A stretch of 64,000 bases of DNA from Haberlea rhodopensis (Eukaryota > Streptophyta > Magnoliopsida > Lamiales > Gesneriaceae): assembly GCA_907163345.1 (NCBI GenBank), contig CAJQUN010000007.1:2983206-3047205 (forward strand). Direction: 5' to 3'. Positions 36,650 through 48,139 of this stretch are shown in pieces. Numbering within the stretch: the stretch's first letter is position 1; the number at the start of each line of letters is the position of its first letter. The notes below the pieces were generated by a model, which searched no databases, had not been told where the DNA came from, and saw only the letters and a list, made by a program, of their open reading frames with translations. The position numbers and the translations under genes were made by a program.

Positions 36650-37076
36650 TGTGGGGTCTTCCCACCTTAACAGTGATTACTAGACATAAGAAGGACTAAT
36701 CATGCATAATAACGTCTTAAGGATTCGGTTGTTACACGAGCTAACAGGATTACAGGCCAAAATACAAAATTTCAAAAATAATTCATTACATTCCAAAAGA
36801 ATGTCATTTAGATTTACACTACTACTAGAGTAGATACTAATCATAACTTGAAATCCTATACGTTCCTGTGTCCCTCGTAGCTCACTGCCTCAACCCGACC
36901 CTTAGTCCTTTCGTCCAAAAGCGTATCTACAGGGACAACACATCATGAGCATATACAATTTTACTTAACAACATATAAACATTATAGTAAATGCATGAAA
37001 TCTTGGTTAAGTAAATATGCTGGATATTCATTAACTTCTTATTGTTGTCCCTGATTCATAATCATGCATATGGGGC

Positions 37077-37275
37077 ACCTTACCCCGTGGCACCTTACCA
37101 CAATAACATCGCATGGCCTCTTACCATGTGGGGACCTTACCCCGTGGCACCTTACCACAATAACATCGCATGGCTACTTACCATGTGGGGCACCTTACCC
37201 CGTGGCACCTTACCACAATAACATCGCATGGCTACTTACCATGTGGGGCACCTTACCCCGTGGCACCTTACCACA
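37077..37275. repeat. 58-bp tandem repeat in the solo LTR
   Basis: About 3.4 units with period near 58 bp, built on CACCTTACCCCGTGGCACC and ACCACAATAACATCGCATGG. It occupies the place where the other LTRs carry AGCGG/CTCGC motifs. Confidence 0.9.
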
Positions 37276-37645
37276 ATAACATCGTATAACATCATCATAT
37301 AAACATCGTATACACATCATCATATAAACGTCATATAAACATCATTATTTCATCGCATAAACATCATCATTTCATCGTGTAAACATCATCATTTTTATCG
37401 TATATATTCATGCGATAAATGCATAGTCATAGTGTAGGGATGTGTTTTACCGTCCGATGCCCGTACGTCTCTTACGTACCTTTTCAAAAGGAGGAGGAGT
37501 CACAGACTTTATCTCCTCGATGGTGCCGGTACCTGGGATGGTTCTACAAGACCGTATAATACCATATTAGATGCCTCAAAACCATCTCACATCATAAACT
37601 TAACAAAATAAAACATCATTATATTTTTCAACTTACTGCCTCTCT

Positions 37646-37861
37646 CGATCGATCGGCCCAAGATCTCGATCGATCGAGACACTGTGCACTAACAGTGCCT
37701 TAGCTTCCTGCCTCGCTCGATCGATCGAAGTATTTTACCGATCGATCGAGAAGCTTCACCGATCGATCGAGAAATTCTTCGATCGATCGGCATCAAAATT
37801 TTAAAACATACATTAGACCTACTGACTTGCTCGATCGATCGGGACCAAATCTCGATCGATC
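37646..37861. repeat. CGATCGATCG palindrome array in the solo LTR
   Basis: Eight exact copies start at 37646, 37667, 37718, 37739, 37760, 37780, 37832 and 37852: spacing 21, 51, 21, 21, 20, 52, 20 bp. This is the 2+4+2 layout in full. ACTGCC or CTGCC precedes the first and third sites (37634 and 37709). Confidence 0.95.
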
Positions 37862-39013
37862 GAGAGCTCTGAATGTTCGGGATTTCCCCAGATTTTTGAG
37901 CACCCCATTTCATACCATCAATTCTACTTCTTAACACACATAACGTGCTTAAACAAGAATATCAATAACTTCCACATACTTTCATGCATGTAATAAAATT
38001 AAAGGTTCACTTATAACTTAAACCTACATGCATTAAATCTACCCCTTTTTATCATTACCCGACCAGCTTTTTCAGAAAACAGGGCATGATTCTTCAGTCC
38101 AGAATTCTTGAACACACATCTTTATAGCAATAAAACTACTACATATCCCGTAGTTCATGCTTAAACAAATATGTTGGCATGTTCACCAAACTTCCGTGTA
38201 TGTACTCATGCCAAAGGTTTATTCATAACCTAAGCTAGCATGCTTCAAATCTTCATAATAAAAACTCTACTCAACATAAAAACAGGGTACTTCCCTTCCC
38301 AGATTTTCGAGGAGCCCTTTTTACAATCGAAAATCTAACACATAAGTCATGTAAGCCACTTAACAAAGCATGCTAGGGACATCATAAACATTACCTACAA
38401 GTGTTCATAACATGGTTTCAATAACCCTAACACTAGCATGCCAAAACTGCTATGTATAACATACATATAAAAACACGAAAAGCTGGTGAACCAGCGTGAT
38501 CCCTCACCACTTTTGCTCTCCGAGTTTTGTCAAGAAAAGACAAGTAATTTCCGACCACTTTCCTCCTAGCAGCAGTCCAGATATCAGACGAAGAGAAGGG
38601 AGGAAGAAGGAGGTTTTTGGAAGAGATTTTGATGAAAATATCTAAGTGGGAACATGCCTGCCTGGTCAACCTCTTTTCCAGAAAACAGGGGAGGGGGCGT
38701 GGGTTGCATGCAAGTGGGGGGTGGGTGGTTGCATGTAGGGTGGTTTTGTGGTGTTTAATTGTATCCCGGTATTTTGTACGATGCATTAAAATATCCTCAC
38801 TCGATATTTTCTGACTTCATTTAATTAATACATCTTTTAAAAACACCCAATATGCTTCCCACATCATATCATCATATCATAAATCGTAGCCCCCAATTTA
38901 AAATACCACAACCCTCTTAAATACATCGTAATTCATTATTGTAGCACATAATCATATATCGTTTCATCATCGTAGCATATAATCCTTTAACCTTTCGGGG
39001 GTATTACATGGAC

Positions 39014-39207
39014 TGTCACCTCCTCGTCTGTTAACTTGATTGCTACTTTGGATTCTTCACAGAATCACTCGGGAGCGTACCTTGCGTCCTTCCAGAAATC
39101 AACGTGGCCAGCTGCCCTATCTGAACTTCCAGGTTCTTAATCGATGCATCCTGATTCTGCATCCTCACCTCAGTCGACAAAATCAGTTTTGCCATCAGCT
39201 CCTCCAT
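39014..39207 (-). pseudogene. Athila/Tat-like gag C-terminal fragment
   Basis: MEELMAKLILSTEVRMQNQ and ASIKNLEVQIGQLATLISGR, followed by LPSDSVKNPK, match the conserved C-terminal stretch of Athila/Tat gag. A one-base loss after NPK breaks the frame. It lies between the solo LTR and the 5' LTR of element A and is the same strand as the downstream ORF at 34609-35860, so they probably belong to one relic. Confidence 0.75.
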
Positions 39208-41260
39208 TGTGATATCCCCGAAATGATTAATTGCAACTTGGTGCATTAATTGTGTTTATATGATTAATTATGGTGGTAATTAATTATGTGTTGGAATTAT
39301 TATGTTGAAATGTTTAGTCACATGGTAGATGTGATCGGGTTGCATTTCCGGGTGCATGTTGAGCATGTTGGGAATTATGGTTGGAAGCATGATTTATTTG
39401 CCATGGGTAGCAATTAATTGGAAATCATGAATTTAATTGATATTTGGTGCATTTTGGATTAATGCTTTTAAAAATATCACGTTGGGGTGTTTTATACACC
39501 ATGGTAATTTATGGAATGCAATTGGTTTTAATTAAACCACTTATACCCCAATCCCACCCTTCCAACCATCACTCTTACTTTCCCCAAAAACCACCACCAA
39601 ACCCTTTCTTTTCCCATTTTCGAGTTGGTGCTTAGGGTTGAAGAGAAAACCTTCAAAAAACTTGCTTTGTGGGATTTGGTGTGAGTTTTGGAGTCCCCAA
39701 GAGGTATTGATACCTCCCCATTGCTTTTATTGTGTTTAGATTGAGTTTGAAATGTTTTTTTGAAAGGTTTTGAAATGGGTTTGTGTTGGGTTATTGTGGT
39801 TTTGTTTGGGGGTTGGATTTATGGTTGTTTTAAGGTGTATTTTGGAGGTTTATGTTGTTATTTGAGTTGTTGGTTTGATGGTTAAGTGTTGGAATGGGTT
39901 GGAATGGTTTTGAGGTGCAAAAATGGAGGTTTTCGGGTAACAGGGGTTGGCGATCGATCGCCCATTCCAGGCGATCGATCGCGCCCAGGCAGTAGGCTTT
40001 TCAAGCATTTGGCGATCGATCGCCACTCTTGGGCGATCGATTGGCGGGGCTGGCGATCGATCGCGCCAAGTGTGGCGATCGATCGCCGAAGGGTGAAAAA
40101 TTTTGGTTCTCGGACAGTGAGGTTTGGCGATCGATCGCCGTGATGGGCGATCGATCGCGAAGGTCAAAATATGGTATTTTTGGATTTTTTTGTAGGATTT
40201 TTGCTATTGGACTATTATTGGGTTCTAATATTGATTTGTGTGAATGTGCAGAACCATCCCAGGTGGCAACACAGCCAAAGCATTGAAGTCCTACCATATC
40301 CTACATTTTGGAAAGGTACGTAGTGGACGTACGGGCACCCAACGGTACATGTATCTTATATACTCATTGTTTATGCATTGTGGATGCGAGTATATATGTG
40401 GTATTGCATCGTGGATGCAAATACATGTTATGCATGATGTTTATAGATACATATGATTATTGGTGCACATCCCATGAGTCGTGGTCATCCCTTGATGATT
40501 TTAATGCTTGCCGCTATTTGTTTTGGTTCCGCTAAATGTGAAGCGAGGGGTGGGAGCGCCGCATGTCACATTTGAGCGTGGTTATCATATAGGGCGAGGA
40601 AAGGGTATTTGCCGCTCAATGAGAGGCGAGGGGTGGGAGTCCCGCATGTCCATTGAAGTGAGGTTATCCTATGCCGCCTATATGTAAATAAGCGAGGGGC
40701 ATTAAAATACATTGTGATGGACAGACTAGGGATTGGTGATCAGTATTTGGTATTGATGAGATGGTATATGTCATGATATGTTTAGACCATTAAAAATAAT
40801 CTATTGATTATACTCATGAGTTATGGTACAGGGACAACCAAACGGGAAGCGTTTGAAATGCATGGGAAAAACAGGAAGTGTTTTATTATGATTATGCATT
40901 TAAGCTTTATCTTCATATTGTGTTGAATATGAATGATTATTATTGCTCATGTTTGGGGGGTTGCCCTTGTAGGTACACATTTGGCATGATAGAAGGGCTA
41001 GACGGGTTGAGATGGCGAGCTTGTTGAGGATGCTTTTGGGACTTGAAGGACATGATTATTTTGGATAGTATCTACTCTAGGAGTAGTATAAAACTATAGT
41101 TGAACACATTCATTGATTGGAATGTAATTAATCCATTAACAGTCCTTATTTTTGGCACGTAATGCTTAAGCTCATAAACTCAACACGTTCTTTTACACTC
41201 TGATTATTATGATAGCTCTATTATGCCTTGATTCCGCACTTAAGGATTAGGGTCCTTACA
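39208..41260 (+). mobile_element. 5' LTR of element A, Tekay-like (2053 bp)
   Basis: It runs from TGTGATATCCCC to GGGTCCTTACA, followed by the primer site. It closely follows the 3' LTR of element 2 in order and wording. It holds the palindrome array, the exon-like block 40252-40314, the GTACGT inverted repeat 40313-40334, GCCGC/GCGAGG motifs (40510-40700), ACAGGGACAACC (40827) and CTACTC-TAG-GAGTAG (41078). Confidence 0.9.
39951..40157 (+). repeat. CGATCGATCG palindrome array in LTR of element A
   Basis: Exact copies start at 39951, 39972, 40013, 40054, 40076, 40128 and 40148. The fourth site, 40034, has decayed to CGATCGATTG. Spacing is 21, 41, 21, 20, 22, 52, 20 bp. GGCAGT lies at 39988, and the matching place in the second long spacer reads GGACAGT. 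Confidence 0.93.
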
Positions 41261-41264
41261 TTAG

Positions 41265-41276
41265 TGGTATCAGAGC
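41265..41276 (+). other. Primer binding site of element A
   Basis: TGGTATCAGAGC, four bases after the LTR end, matches the initiator methionine tRNA. Confidence 0.9.
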
Positions 41277-41473
41277 AGTGGTTAGAGAACCCGGGAACGA
41301 GTGAAGGGTAGCCTTTGCATGATTGGCTAGGTGCTTACATTTGAAGCATGTTTATGCATGTGGTGCATATTAATGTATATCCTGTTATACTAACGTGCTT
41401 ATTCTCATTCCTGTTATATAACGGCATAACATATATATTGCTTTGGAATTGTTGTTAACATTTGTGTTACAGC

Positions 41474-41840
41474 ATGGCTGCTAATGAGGAGGTTGGAGAT
41501 GTTGGTAGTGTGAACGCAAGCGTTGGACAGGCAAACCCTCTACCTCCACCGGCCGTAGGCATGGAACCCGTAGCTCAGTTATTACTACCGGGTGAGATCA
41601 GTCTGACGCAATTTCTGTCTTACCATCCGCCCCGATTTGAGGGGACAGAGTCCGGAGAAGAGGCTGAAGAGTGGCTGGAAAGACTTGAACAGATCTTTGT
41701 ATCGGCTCCTTGTGCTGTTACAGCTTGGCTGAGGCTGGCAGAGTTCAGTTAGCTAAGAAACCTCTAATGTGGTGGAGGAGAACGGTGATGGAGCTAAGAG
41801 CACTAGGTGCTGTGATTGATTGGACACTCTTCAGGACTAG
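41474..41840 (+). pseudogene. Gag start of element A, frameshifted and interrupted
   Basis: MAANEEVGD starts at 41474 after a roughly 200-bp leader. The frame is lost at AEF(Q)LAKK near 41747, where one C is missing compared with elements 1 and B. The reading continues in the next frame to DWTLFRT and stops at 41840, where element B is inserted. The remainder of element A must lie beyond element B, within or after the gap. Confidence 0.88.
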
Positions 41841-42498
41841 TGTGATGCCACGAAATTAATTAATGGTAACCTGTACATTAATTATGTTTATATGATGAAT
41901 TATTACGACGATTAAGTTATGTGGGGAAATGAAGAATTAACATGATTTAAGGATGTTGATTTTAATTATGAGGATGATATGGATTTAATGATGTTGGTTA
42001 CATTTTATAAATGTTTACCATGTTAATGTATTTCATATACATCATGTTGTTTATTGGGGTGCAAGTTAAATGTTAGGATTTAATACTTAAATCACCATTC
42101 CTACCTCACCTCACCCTTTTACACTCAATTCCCAAAATCACTTTCCCAAACCCCCCTTTCCCCTCATTTTCGAAATTAGCCCTAAAGGTGGGAGGAAATT
42201 CTTGTAAAAGCCTCATTCTTGCATTTCTTGGTAAGATTTAGTGCCTATGATGTTTATATAGCACTTATTGATGTTCTTGAAATGTTTGTTAAGTTTTGGA
42301 AGGGTTTTAAAAAGAGTTTGAAATGGGTTTGTTTGGGTTAGTGTGATTCTTGGTGGGATGTTGGATTTTTAATGGTTTTATGGTGTGTAATGAAGGTTTT
42401 GAGTGTTTTAATGTTTTTAAGTAGTTGGTATAAATGATGGTTGAGGTTGGTGAGGTTTAAAGGTGCAAAAATGGAGATTTTCGTTGTGCAGAGGCTGG

Positions 42499-42703
42499 CG
42501 ATCGATCGCCCGTTTTTGGCGATCGATCGCGAGCAGGCAGTAGGCTCCAGAAGCCTTTGGCGATCGATCGCCACTTTTGGGCGATCGATCGGTGAGCTTG
42601 GCGATCGATCGCGCCAAAAGTGGCGATCGATCGCCGAATGCATAAAATTGTTGATGCGGGCAGTGTGATCTCGCGATCGATCGGGACACTTGGCGATCGA
42701 TCG
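42499..42703 (+). repeat. CGATCGATCG palindrome array in LTR of element B
   Basis: Eight exact copies start at 42499, 42520, 42561, 42582, 42602, 42624, 42674 and 42694: spacing 21, 41, 21, 20, 22, 50, 20 bp. GGCAGT lies in each long spacer (42536 and 42659). It is the best-preserved 2+4+2 array of the Tekay-like type. Confidence 0.95.
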
Positions 42704-43142
42704 CGAGACACACAAAAGTGTGTTTTTGGCATTTTTGTGGGAATTTTGTATATTGGACTATGATTAGGTTCTAATATTGAATTGTATGGTTGTGTAGAAC
42801 CATCCCAAGGACCCACAACTTCGAGAAGATAAAGTACTACGACTTCACCACATTTTGAAAAGGTACGTAAGAAACGTACGGGCATCAACGGTAACATATT
42901 CCTAAACTATGACTTTGCATCAATTTGCATAAGTATTTATGATGATGATTATGATGATTATGATGATGATGTTGTGATAAACGAAGATGATATAATGTTA
43001 CGATGACAATTATGATATGATGATGATGTTTGAAATAATGATGCTTATAAGATGATGACGCATGTTTGACTATGCTACTTAGAGTGGTCGAATGTCCGGT
43101 GATTATTATGGGCAAGCGAGGAAGGTCTTGCCGCTCACATAA

Positions 43143-43292
43143 CTGAGCGATGGGGTACATCCGCTATCAAGGTGTAGCGATGGGTATCATCCGCTGAGCG
43201 ATGGGGTACATCCGCTATCAAGGCGTAGCGATGGGTATCATCCGCTGAATAAGGGATACATCCGCTATCAAGGCGTAGCGATGGGTATCATA
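43143..43292. repeat. 51-bp tandem repeat in LTR of element B
   Basis: Nearly three units of 51 bp, each with GCGATGGGGTACATCCGCT and GCGATGGGTATCATCCGCT halves. They lie at the place of the AGCGG/CTCGC motifs of the other LTRs. Confidence 0.9.
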
Positions 43293-43838
43293 AGACGTGT
43301 TATGTCGAGCGAGGGGGCCAATTGTGCCGCTGTCATAATAGAACCCGGACAGTCCCATTTCTAATTAACATGGATTGTTGTGAGCTTACATACGAAATAT
43401 GATGTTATTCACTCATGTCTTGAGCTAATGATTATATGCGTAATTATGACACAGGGACAACCAAGGAAGGATAGTACTATTAAACAGGAAGTATATGTTA
43501 TCAATTATTTCCATGCATTATTTATATGCCATTAATTCATGATGATAAGTAACGATGTATATGCTCACGATGAGTTGTTCATGTAGGTACACTTCTGGAT
43601 CGAGACTAAGGGTCGGGTTGAGATGGTGAGCTAAAGGAGCATAAGAAGATAGATACAGGATTTTTGTTAGCCTTAACATTCATTTTGGGGAATGTAATTA
43701 ACTAACTAGTGAAGTTTCGTTTTGGCCTGTAATTACATTAAGCTCACATAACAACCAGAACTCTAAAATGTCTCTAATACATGTTTAGTTCATAATACAC
43801 TATTAATATGATGCTAATGTAGGAAGGCCCTACATTAG

Positions 43839-43850
43839 TGGTATCAGAGC
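43839..43850 (+). other. Primer binding site of element B
   Basis: TGGTATCAGAGC, four bases after the LTR end, matches the initiator methionine tRNA. Confidence 0.9.
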
Positions 43851-44031
43851 AGTGGTTAGATAACCCGGGGATGAGTGAAGGGTAGCCTTAGCAGTAGGTT
43901 GGCTAGGCGCTTACTTTTGACATGCTATGTTACACATAAAGTATATGACTGTTATGATAACATGTTATGGTTTTCTAACGATGTATATATGAACTGCTTT
44001 TGGATCTTGTTGTTAACCCTTGTCTTGCAGT

Positions 44032-45876
44032 ATGGCAGCAAATATCGACATTGGTGATGCTGTAAGTGTGAACGCTAGTGCGGGGCGCACGAATCCCCTG
44101 CCCCCGCCAGCCTTAGGCGAAGAGCCGTCCGAGCAACAGTTATTGCCGGGAGAGTTGAGTTTGACTCAGTTTCTAGCGTATCGGCCCCCGACTTTTGAAG
44201 GGACTGAAACAGGGGAGCGAGCCGAGGAATGGCTAGAAAGGATGGAACAAATATTTGTGGCAGCCCCGTGTGCAAAGACGACATGGATAAGGCTAGCAGA
44301 GTTCCAATTAGCCAAGAAAGCACTGATGTGGTGGAAGACCACTGTGATTGAACAGGAGGCACAGGGTCAAGAGGTAAACTGGAAGCTGTTTAGAACTAGA
44401 TTCTTGGCCCGATACTTTTCAGCTGCTGCACGTCAAGCTAAAGAGGATGAGTTTAATAAGTTGAAGCAAGGTACTATGCCGGTGGCAGATTATGCCCTCC
44501 ACTACTGTTCTCTACTCAGATATGTACCTCATATCGCTGCCGACACTCAAGCTAAAATGAGGAACTTCATGAAGGGTTTAAGGCCAGAACTTTATGATAG
44601 GGTGATCACATATGGCCCTACCTACTTTGACGATGCACTTACCCGGGCTGAGTTAGCCGAACTAGCGGTTGGCGCGTACCCTGATGCTGTGCCACCTCCA
44701 GCGCCCCCTCAGAGATCTACTCCCGACAACTTAAGGCCAAGGGGTGATCGGTTCAAGTCTGGGGGGAACACTTCGGCGTCCATATTTAGTGGTAGGAGGC
44801 CCGATAACCGATGGAAAGGGAAACCGCAGGAATGACGCTCCACCAAGAGGAGGACAGTCTCGGGGGGGAGGCAGTGTTGGAGAGGTACAATGCTCTCTTT
44901 GTGGACAGCCCCATTTGACGAAGAATTGTGTCGGATGTTATGTTTGCGGCAGAGAGGCCACTTTGCTCGACAATGTCCCAACAGGGGAAGGCAGCAGAAT
45001 TCTACTGGGAGGTCGACAGACAGAGCAGCGCCACACAGGCCCCCATATGTACCGAGGGCAGCTTGGAAGTCAGCCTACGGGGCCACCTCAAGGGCAAGTG
45101 TATGCATTAACGAGGGAGCAGGCTACAGCGGCTCCGGAGGAGGTCATAGCGGGTACGTGTCTTTTATTTACGCACCCTGCCTTTATATTGATCGACACAG
45201 GTGCGTCACACTCCTTGTGTCGACGAGTTTTGTGGAAAGACACCACATATGCACTGCTCCGTCGCCCCACTGCCTCTTGTAGTCTCGACACCACGCTGGA
45301 AGAAGTTTGATTTGCGGATCAGATTGGTCTATGATGGCCTCATTTAATTTTGAGGATAACAAGTTAAGGTCGGATTTGATCGTTCTGGGAATGTCAGACT
45401 TCGACTGTATATTGGGTATTGATGTTCTGAATAGGTACCAAGCGGTTGTGAACTGCAGGCAAAGGACTGTCCGATTCAGATCTGTGAAGGAGTTCAGTGG
45501 ACGTTCTATGGAGATGGTTCTCGTTCAAGATGTCCGTTAATATCCGCGGTCAAGATGACACAATTATTGGAACGAGGCCATACAGGATATCTCATTTATG
45601 CTATTGATATTTCTGGAAAGAAGGAAGAACTAAAGGTTGAAGATGTGCCCGTAGTGGCGGAATTTCCTGATGTATTTCCTGAAGAGATTCCTGGATTCCC
45701 ACCGGCGAGAGAGGTCGAGTTTGGATCGAATTACTACCGGGGACGTCAGCCATTTCTCGTGCCCCCCGTACAGAATGGCACCAACAAAGTTAAAGGAGTT
45801 AAAGGTTCAGTTGCAAGAACTCCTTGACAAGGGCTATATACTACCTAGCGTATCGCCCTGGGGTGCACCAGTTTGT
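44032..45876 (+). pseudogene. Gag-pol of element B, frameshifted, cut by the gap
   Basis: MAANIDIGD starts at 44032. The gag frame is open to 44835, then shifts. The zinc knuckle (CSLCGQPHLTKNCVGC, then GHFARQCPN) and the protease (FILIDTGASHS) are spread over other frames (44744-45310, 44890-45282). The piece before reverse transcriptase (MTQLLERGHTGYLIYAID, EEIPGFPPAREVEFG) is at 45555-45827. The start of reverse transcriptase (LLDKGYILPSVSPWGAPV) reaches the gap. Many small indels mark it as older than element 1 or 2. Confidence 0.88.
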
Positions 45877-46376
45877 NNNNNNNNNNNNNNNNNNNNNNNN
45901 NNNNNNNNNNNNNNNNNNNNNNNNNNNNNNNNNNNNNNNNNNNNNNNNNNNNNNNNNNNNNNNNNNNNNNNNNNNNNNNNNNNNNNNNNNNNNNNNNNNN
46001 NNNNNNNNNNNNNNNNNNNNNNNNNNNNNNNNNNNNNNNNNNNNNNNNNNNNNNNNNNNNNNNNNNNNNNNNNNNNNNNNNNNNNNNNNNNNNNNNNNNN
46101 NNNNNNNNNNNNNNNNNNNNNNNNNNNNNNNNNNNNNNNNNNNNNNNNNNNNNNNNNNNNNNNNNNNNNNNNNNNNNNNNNNNNNNNNNNNNNNNNNNNN
46201 NNNNNNNNNNNNNNNNNNNNNNNNNNNNNNNNNNNNNNNNNNNNNNNNNNNNNNNNNNNNNNNNNNNNNNNNNNNNNNNNNNNNNNNNNNNNNNNNNNNN
46301 NNNNNNNNNNNNNNNNNNNNNNNNNNNNNNNNNNNNNNNNNNNNNNNNNNNNNNNNNNNNNNNNNNNNNNNNNNNN
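45877..46376. other. Assembly gap of exactly 500 N
   Basis: The run of 500 N is a round number, so the true distance is unknown. Sequence left of it is in element B reverse transcriptase; sequence right of it is unrelated AT-rich DNA. The rest of elements B and A is therefore not seen. Open frames crossing the N run have no meaning. Confidence 0.98.
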
Positions 46377-46613
46377 AAAAGATAGTTACCTGAGTCTGAA
46401 GCCTTCTCTTTTGTCCAATTTAATATTAGTTATTTAGCACATATAAAGACCAATGCACACGCCTTCACAAACCAATTGGCATTAATTCTGATTTTTTTTA
46501 ATATTTATTTAGTTATAATTATCTCTTTTCGTAACATTAGTGAAGAATGCATTTACCTATTTTAAGTTTAGATTAAGGTACAAACTAAGTTCCTCGGGTC
46601 GTGGGGCATTACA
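46377..46613 (-). mobile_element. Gypsy-type LTR end fragment after the gap
   Basis: The stretch ends CGGGTCGTGGGGCATTACA, the reverse of a typical gypsy LTR start TGTAATGCCCCACGACC. The left part is lost in the gap. It could be a solo LTR or the 5' LTR of a minus-strand element hidden there. Confidence 0.6.
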
Positions 46614-48130
46614 GTCACCCGACCGAAATTTACGGTTTTTTTTTTTTTCTAATCACATTACCTCATTTGCATCATTTTATCCTCTTAGGATATTTTCATC
46701 ATCGAATTTAAGCGCTATTTCTTACAAAATTCGAGACCAGAGGAAATAGTCAACTTTAATTCACAATTCAAATTTTAAGCGCATAGATTCTTCAAGATTC
46801 TATTTCTTGCAAACTTGAAATTTAAGTGACAAGCTTAAAATTTGAAACTCGAATTAATTCTTGAGATTTCATTCTTCAAGTGTCTTGAAAAATTTAGTTC
46901 CAAGTATTGTTCATGATGTACACATGTCAAAAATGTTTCGCCAACATTTTTCTTTATTACTTGATGATTTCTAAATTGCTTTCCCAATGATCATATCATC
47001 AATACACAAGCATACATATGCTTATGTGTGTACACATTTGTCATAGTCGTTAATCTATTTGACAATATTATTTGTCAAACTCTTCATGTCATTTATTGGA
47101 ATTTGTTTGGCCTTCATATTTCTATTTTAGCCAAGCACCCCCCACATTTCAAATATTGTAGGAAGCTCTATTTTCCTTCAATCACAAGTTTTTCGTCTTT
47201 GCCTAAATGTGACACTTAGGATGTGATTGACTCATAGAATTGCAGCCCCACAACTTCGGGATAGTTACGAATTGCACTGACGTTCAAACTTTCGTGTTTC
47301 AAGTTCTAAGCGTTATTGTCTTACAAATCCAAATTCAAGATTTTATTTCTTACAATTTTGGATTTAGGCGTACTTGCTTACAAAATTTGAAACTTTGAAT
47401 AATATTCTCAAACTCGGTTTATAATTTGCAATTTAAGTGCACTAACTTAGAAAACTTGAATTCATGAATTTTATATCTTGCGCATTCATGTTTTAAGTGT
47501 ACTAGCTTAGAAATTCAAAATGAACCAATTGAGATATTACAACGCCTAGTCAAAATTTGTGGTTTCGATTCATCACTTGTGTTTTAAGCGGACAAAGCTT
47601 AGAAACTAGAATTTAAGATTTTATTGTCTTGCAAATTCAAGCTTAAGCGTCAAATTCTTAGACAACACAATTATAATCTACTCACAATTTCTCATAGCAA
47701 ACCTCATTTGCTAGATTTGATTGCAATCTCATTCTTAATGAATTTAACACCTCAACGGCCTCGTTTTGCTTCGTAACAAATACGCCACAACAATATCATG
47801 TGCAAATGTTGATAAAGTAACAAATTACTTTCCCACATCTCTAGTTTGCACAATCTTTACATCACAAACATAATTGTGAATTAACTCTAGAGACGTTACG
47901 TTTCTTCTAACAAATTAATGACGATTTTGTTAACTTAGCCCCCACAAGCAATATATTTAACATTACAATTTGCGCAGCGAACCATGGTTTAAATGACCCT
48001 AACAATCATGTTACAAACCATAAGATTCAATACAAGAAGTAATAACATAAATTTCATTGCTTTCAACAAATATGTCATTACATTTACTTAGAATCACTCC
48101 ATTCTTGGAGTTTACAACTTTCAAAGATAT
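46614..48130. other. AT-rich DNA with degenerate CTTGCAAATTCAAG-type repeats
   Basis: There is no gene in this 1.5 kb. Variants of CTTGCAAATTC...TTTAAGCG recur irregularly (for example 46770-46870, 47290-47480, 47580-47650), so the stretch seems to be a decayed tandem repeat. It lies 3' of the copia gag on the minus strand and may be part of that element. Confidence 0.5.
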
Positions 48131-48139
48131 ACAATTTAA

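Larger units (their letters stand above)
36650..39008 (-). mobile_element. Solo LTR, Tekay-like relative (2359 bp), TSD TGGAC
   Basis: It runs from TGTGGGGTC to GGGGGTATTACA and is flanked by TGGAC at 36645-36649 and 39009-39013. No internal sequence is present, so it is a solo LTR left by recombination between LTRs. It has the shared modules: a CTACT(A)CTAG-type inverted repeat (36825), ACAGGGACAAC (36930) and GTTGTCCCTG (37045), the GTACGT inverted repeat (37460-37480), the exon-like block and the palindrome array. It interrupts the Athila/Tat-like relic. Confidence 0.93.
41841..43834 (+). mobile_element. 5' LTR of element B, Tekay-like (1994 bp)
   Basis: It runs from TGTGATGCCACG to AGGCCCTACA, then the primer site. 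The LTR has diverged from A in wording but keeps the order: palindrome array (42499-42703), exon-like block (42798-42862), GTACGT inverted repeat (42861-42881), AGCG repeats, ACAGGGACAACC (43452). The CTACTC-TAG-GAGTAG repeat is missing. Confidence 0.9.

Noticed and set aside
45670..46437. Open frames running through the N block
   Set aside because: The residues are undefined; the gap gives no information.
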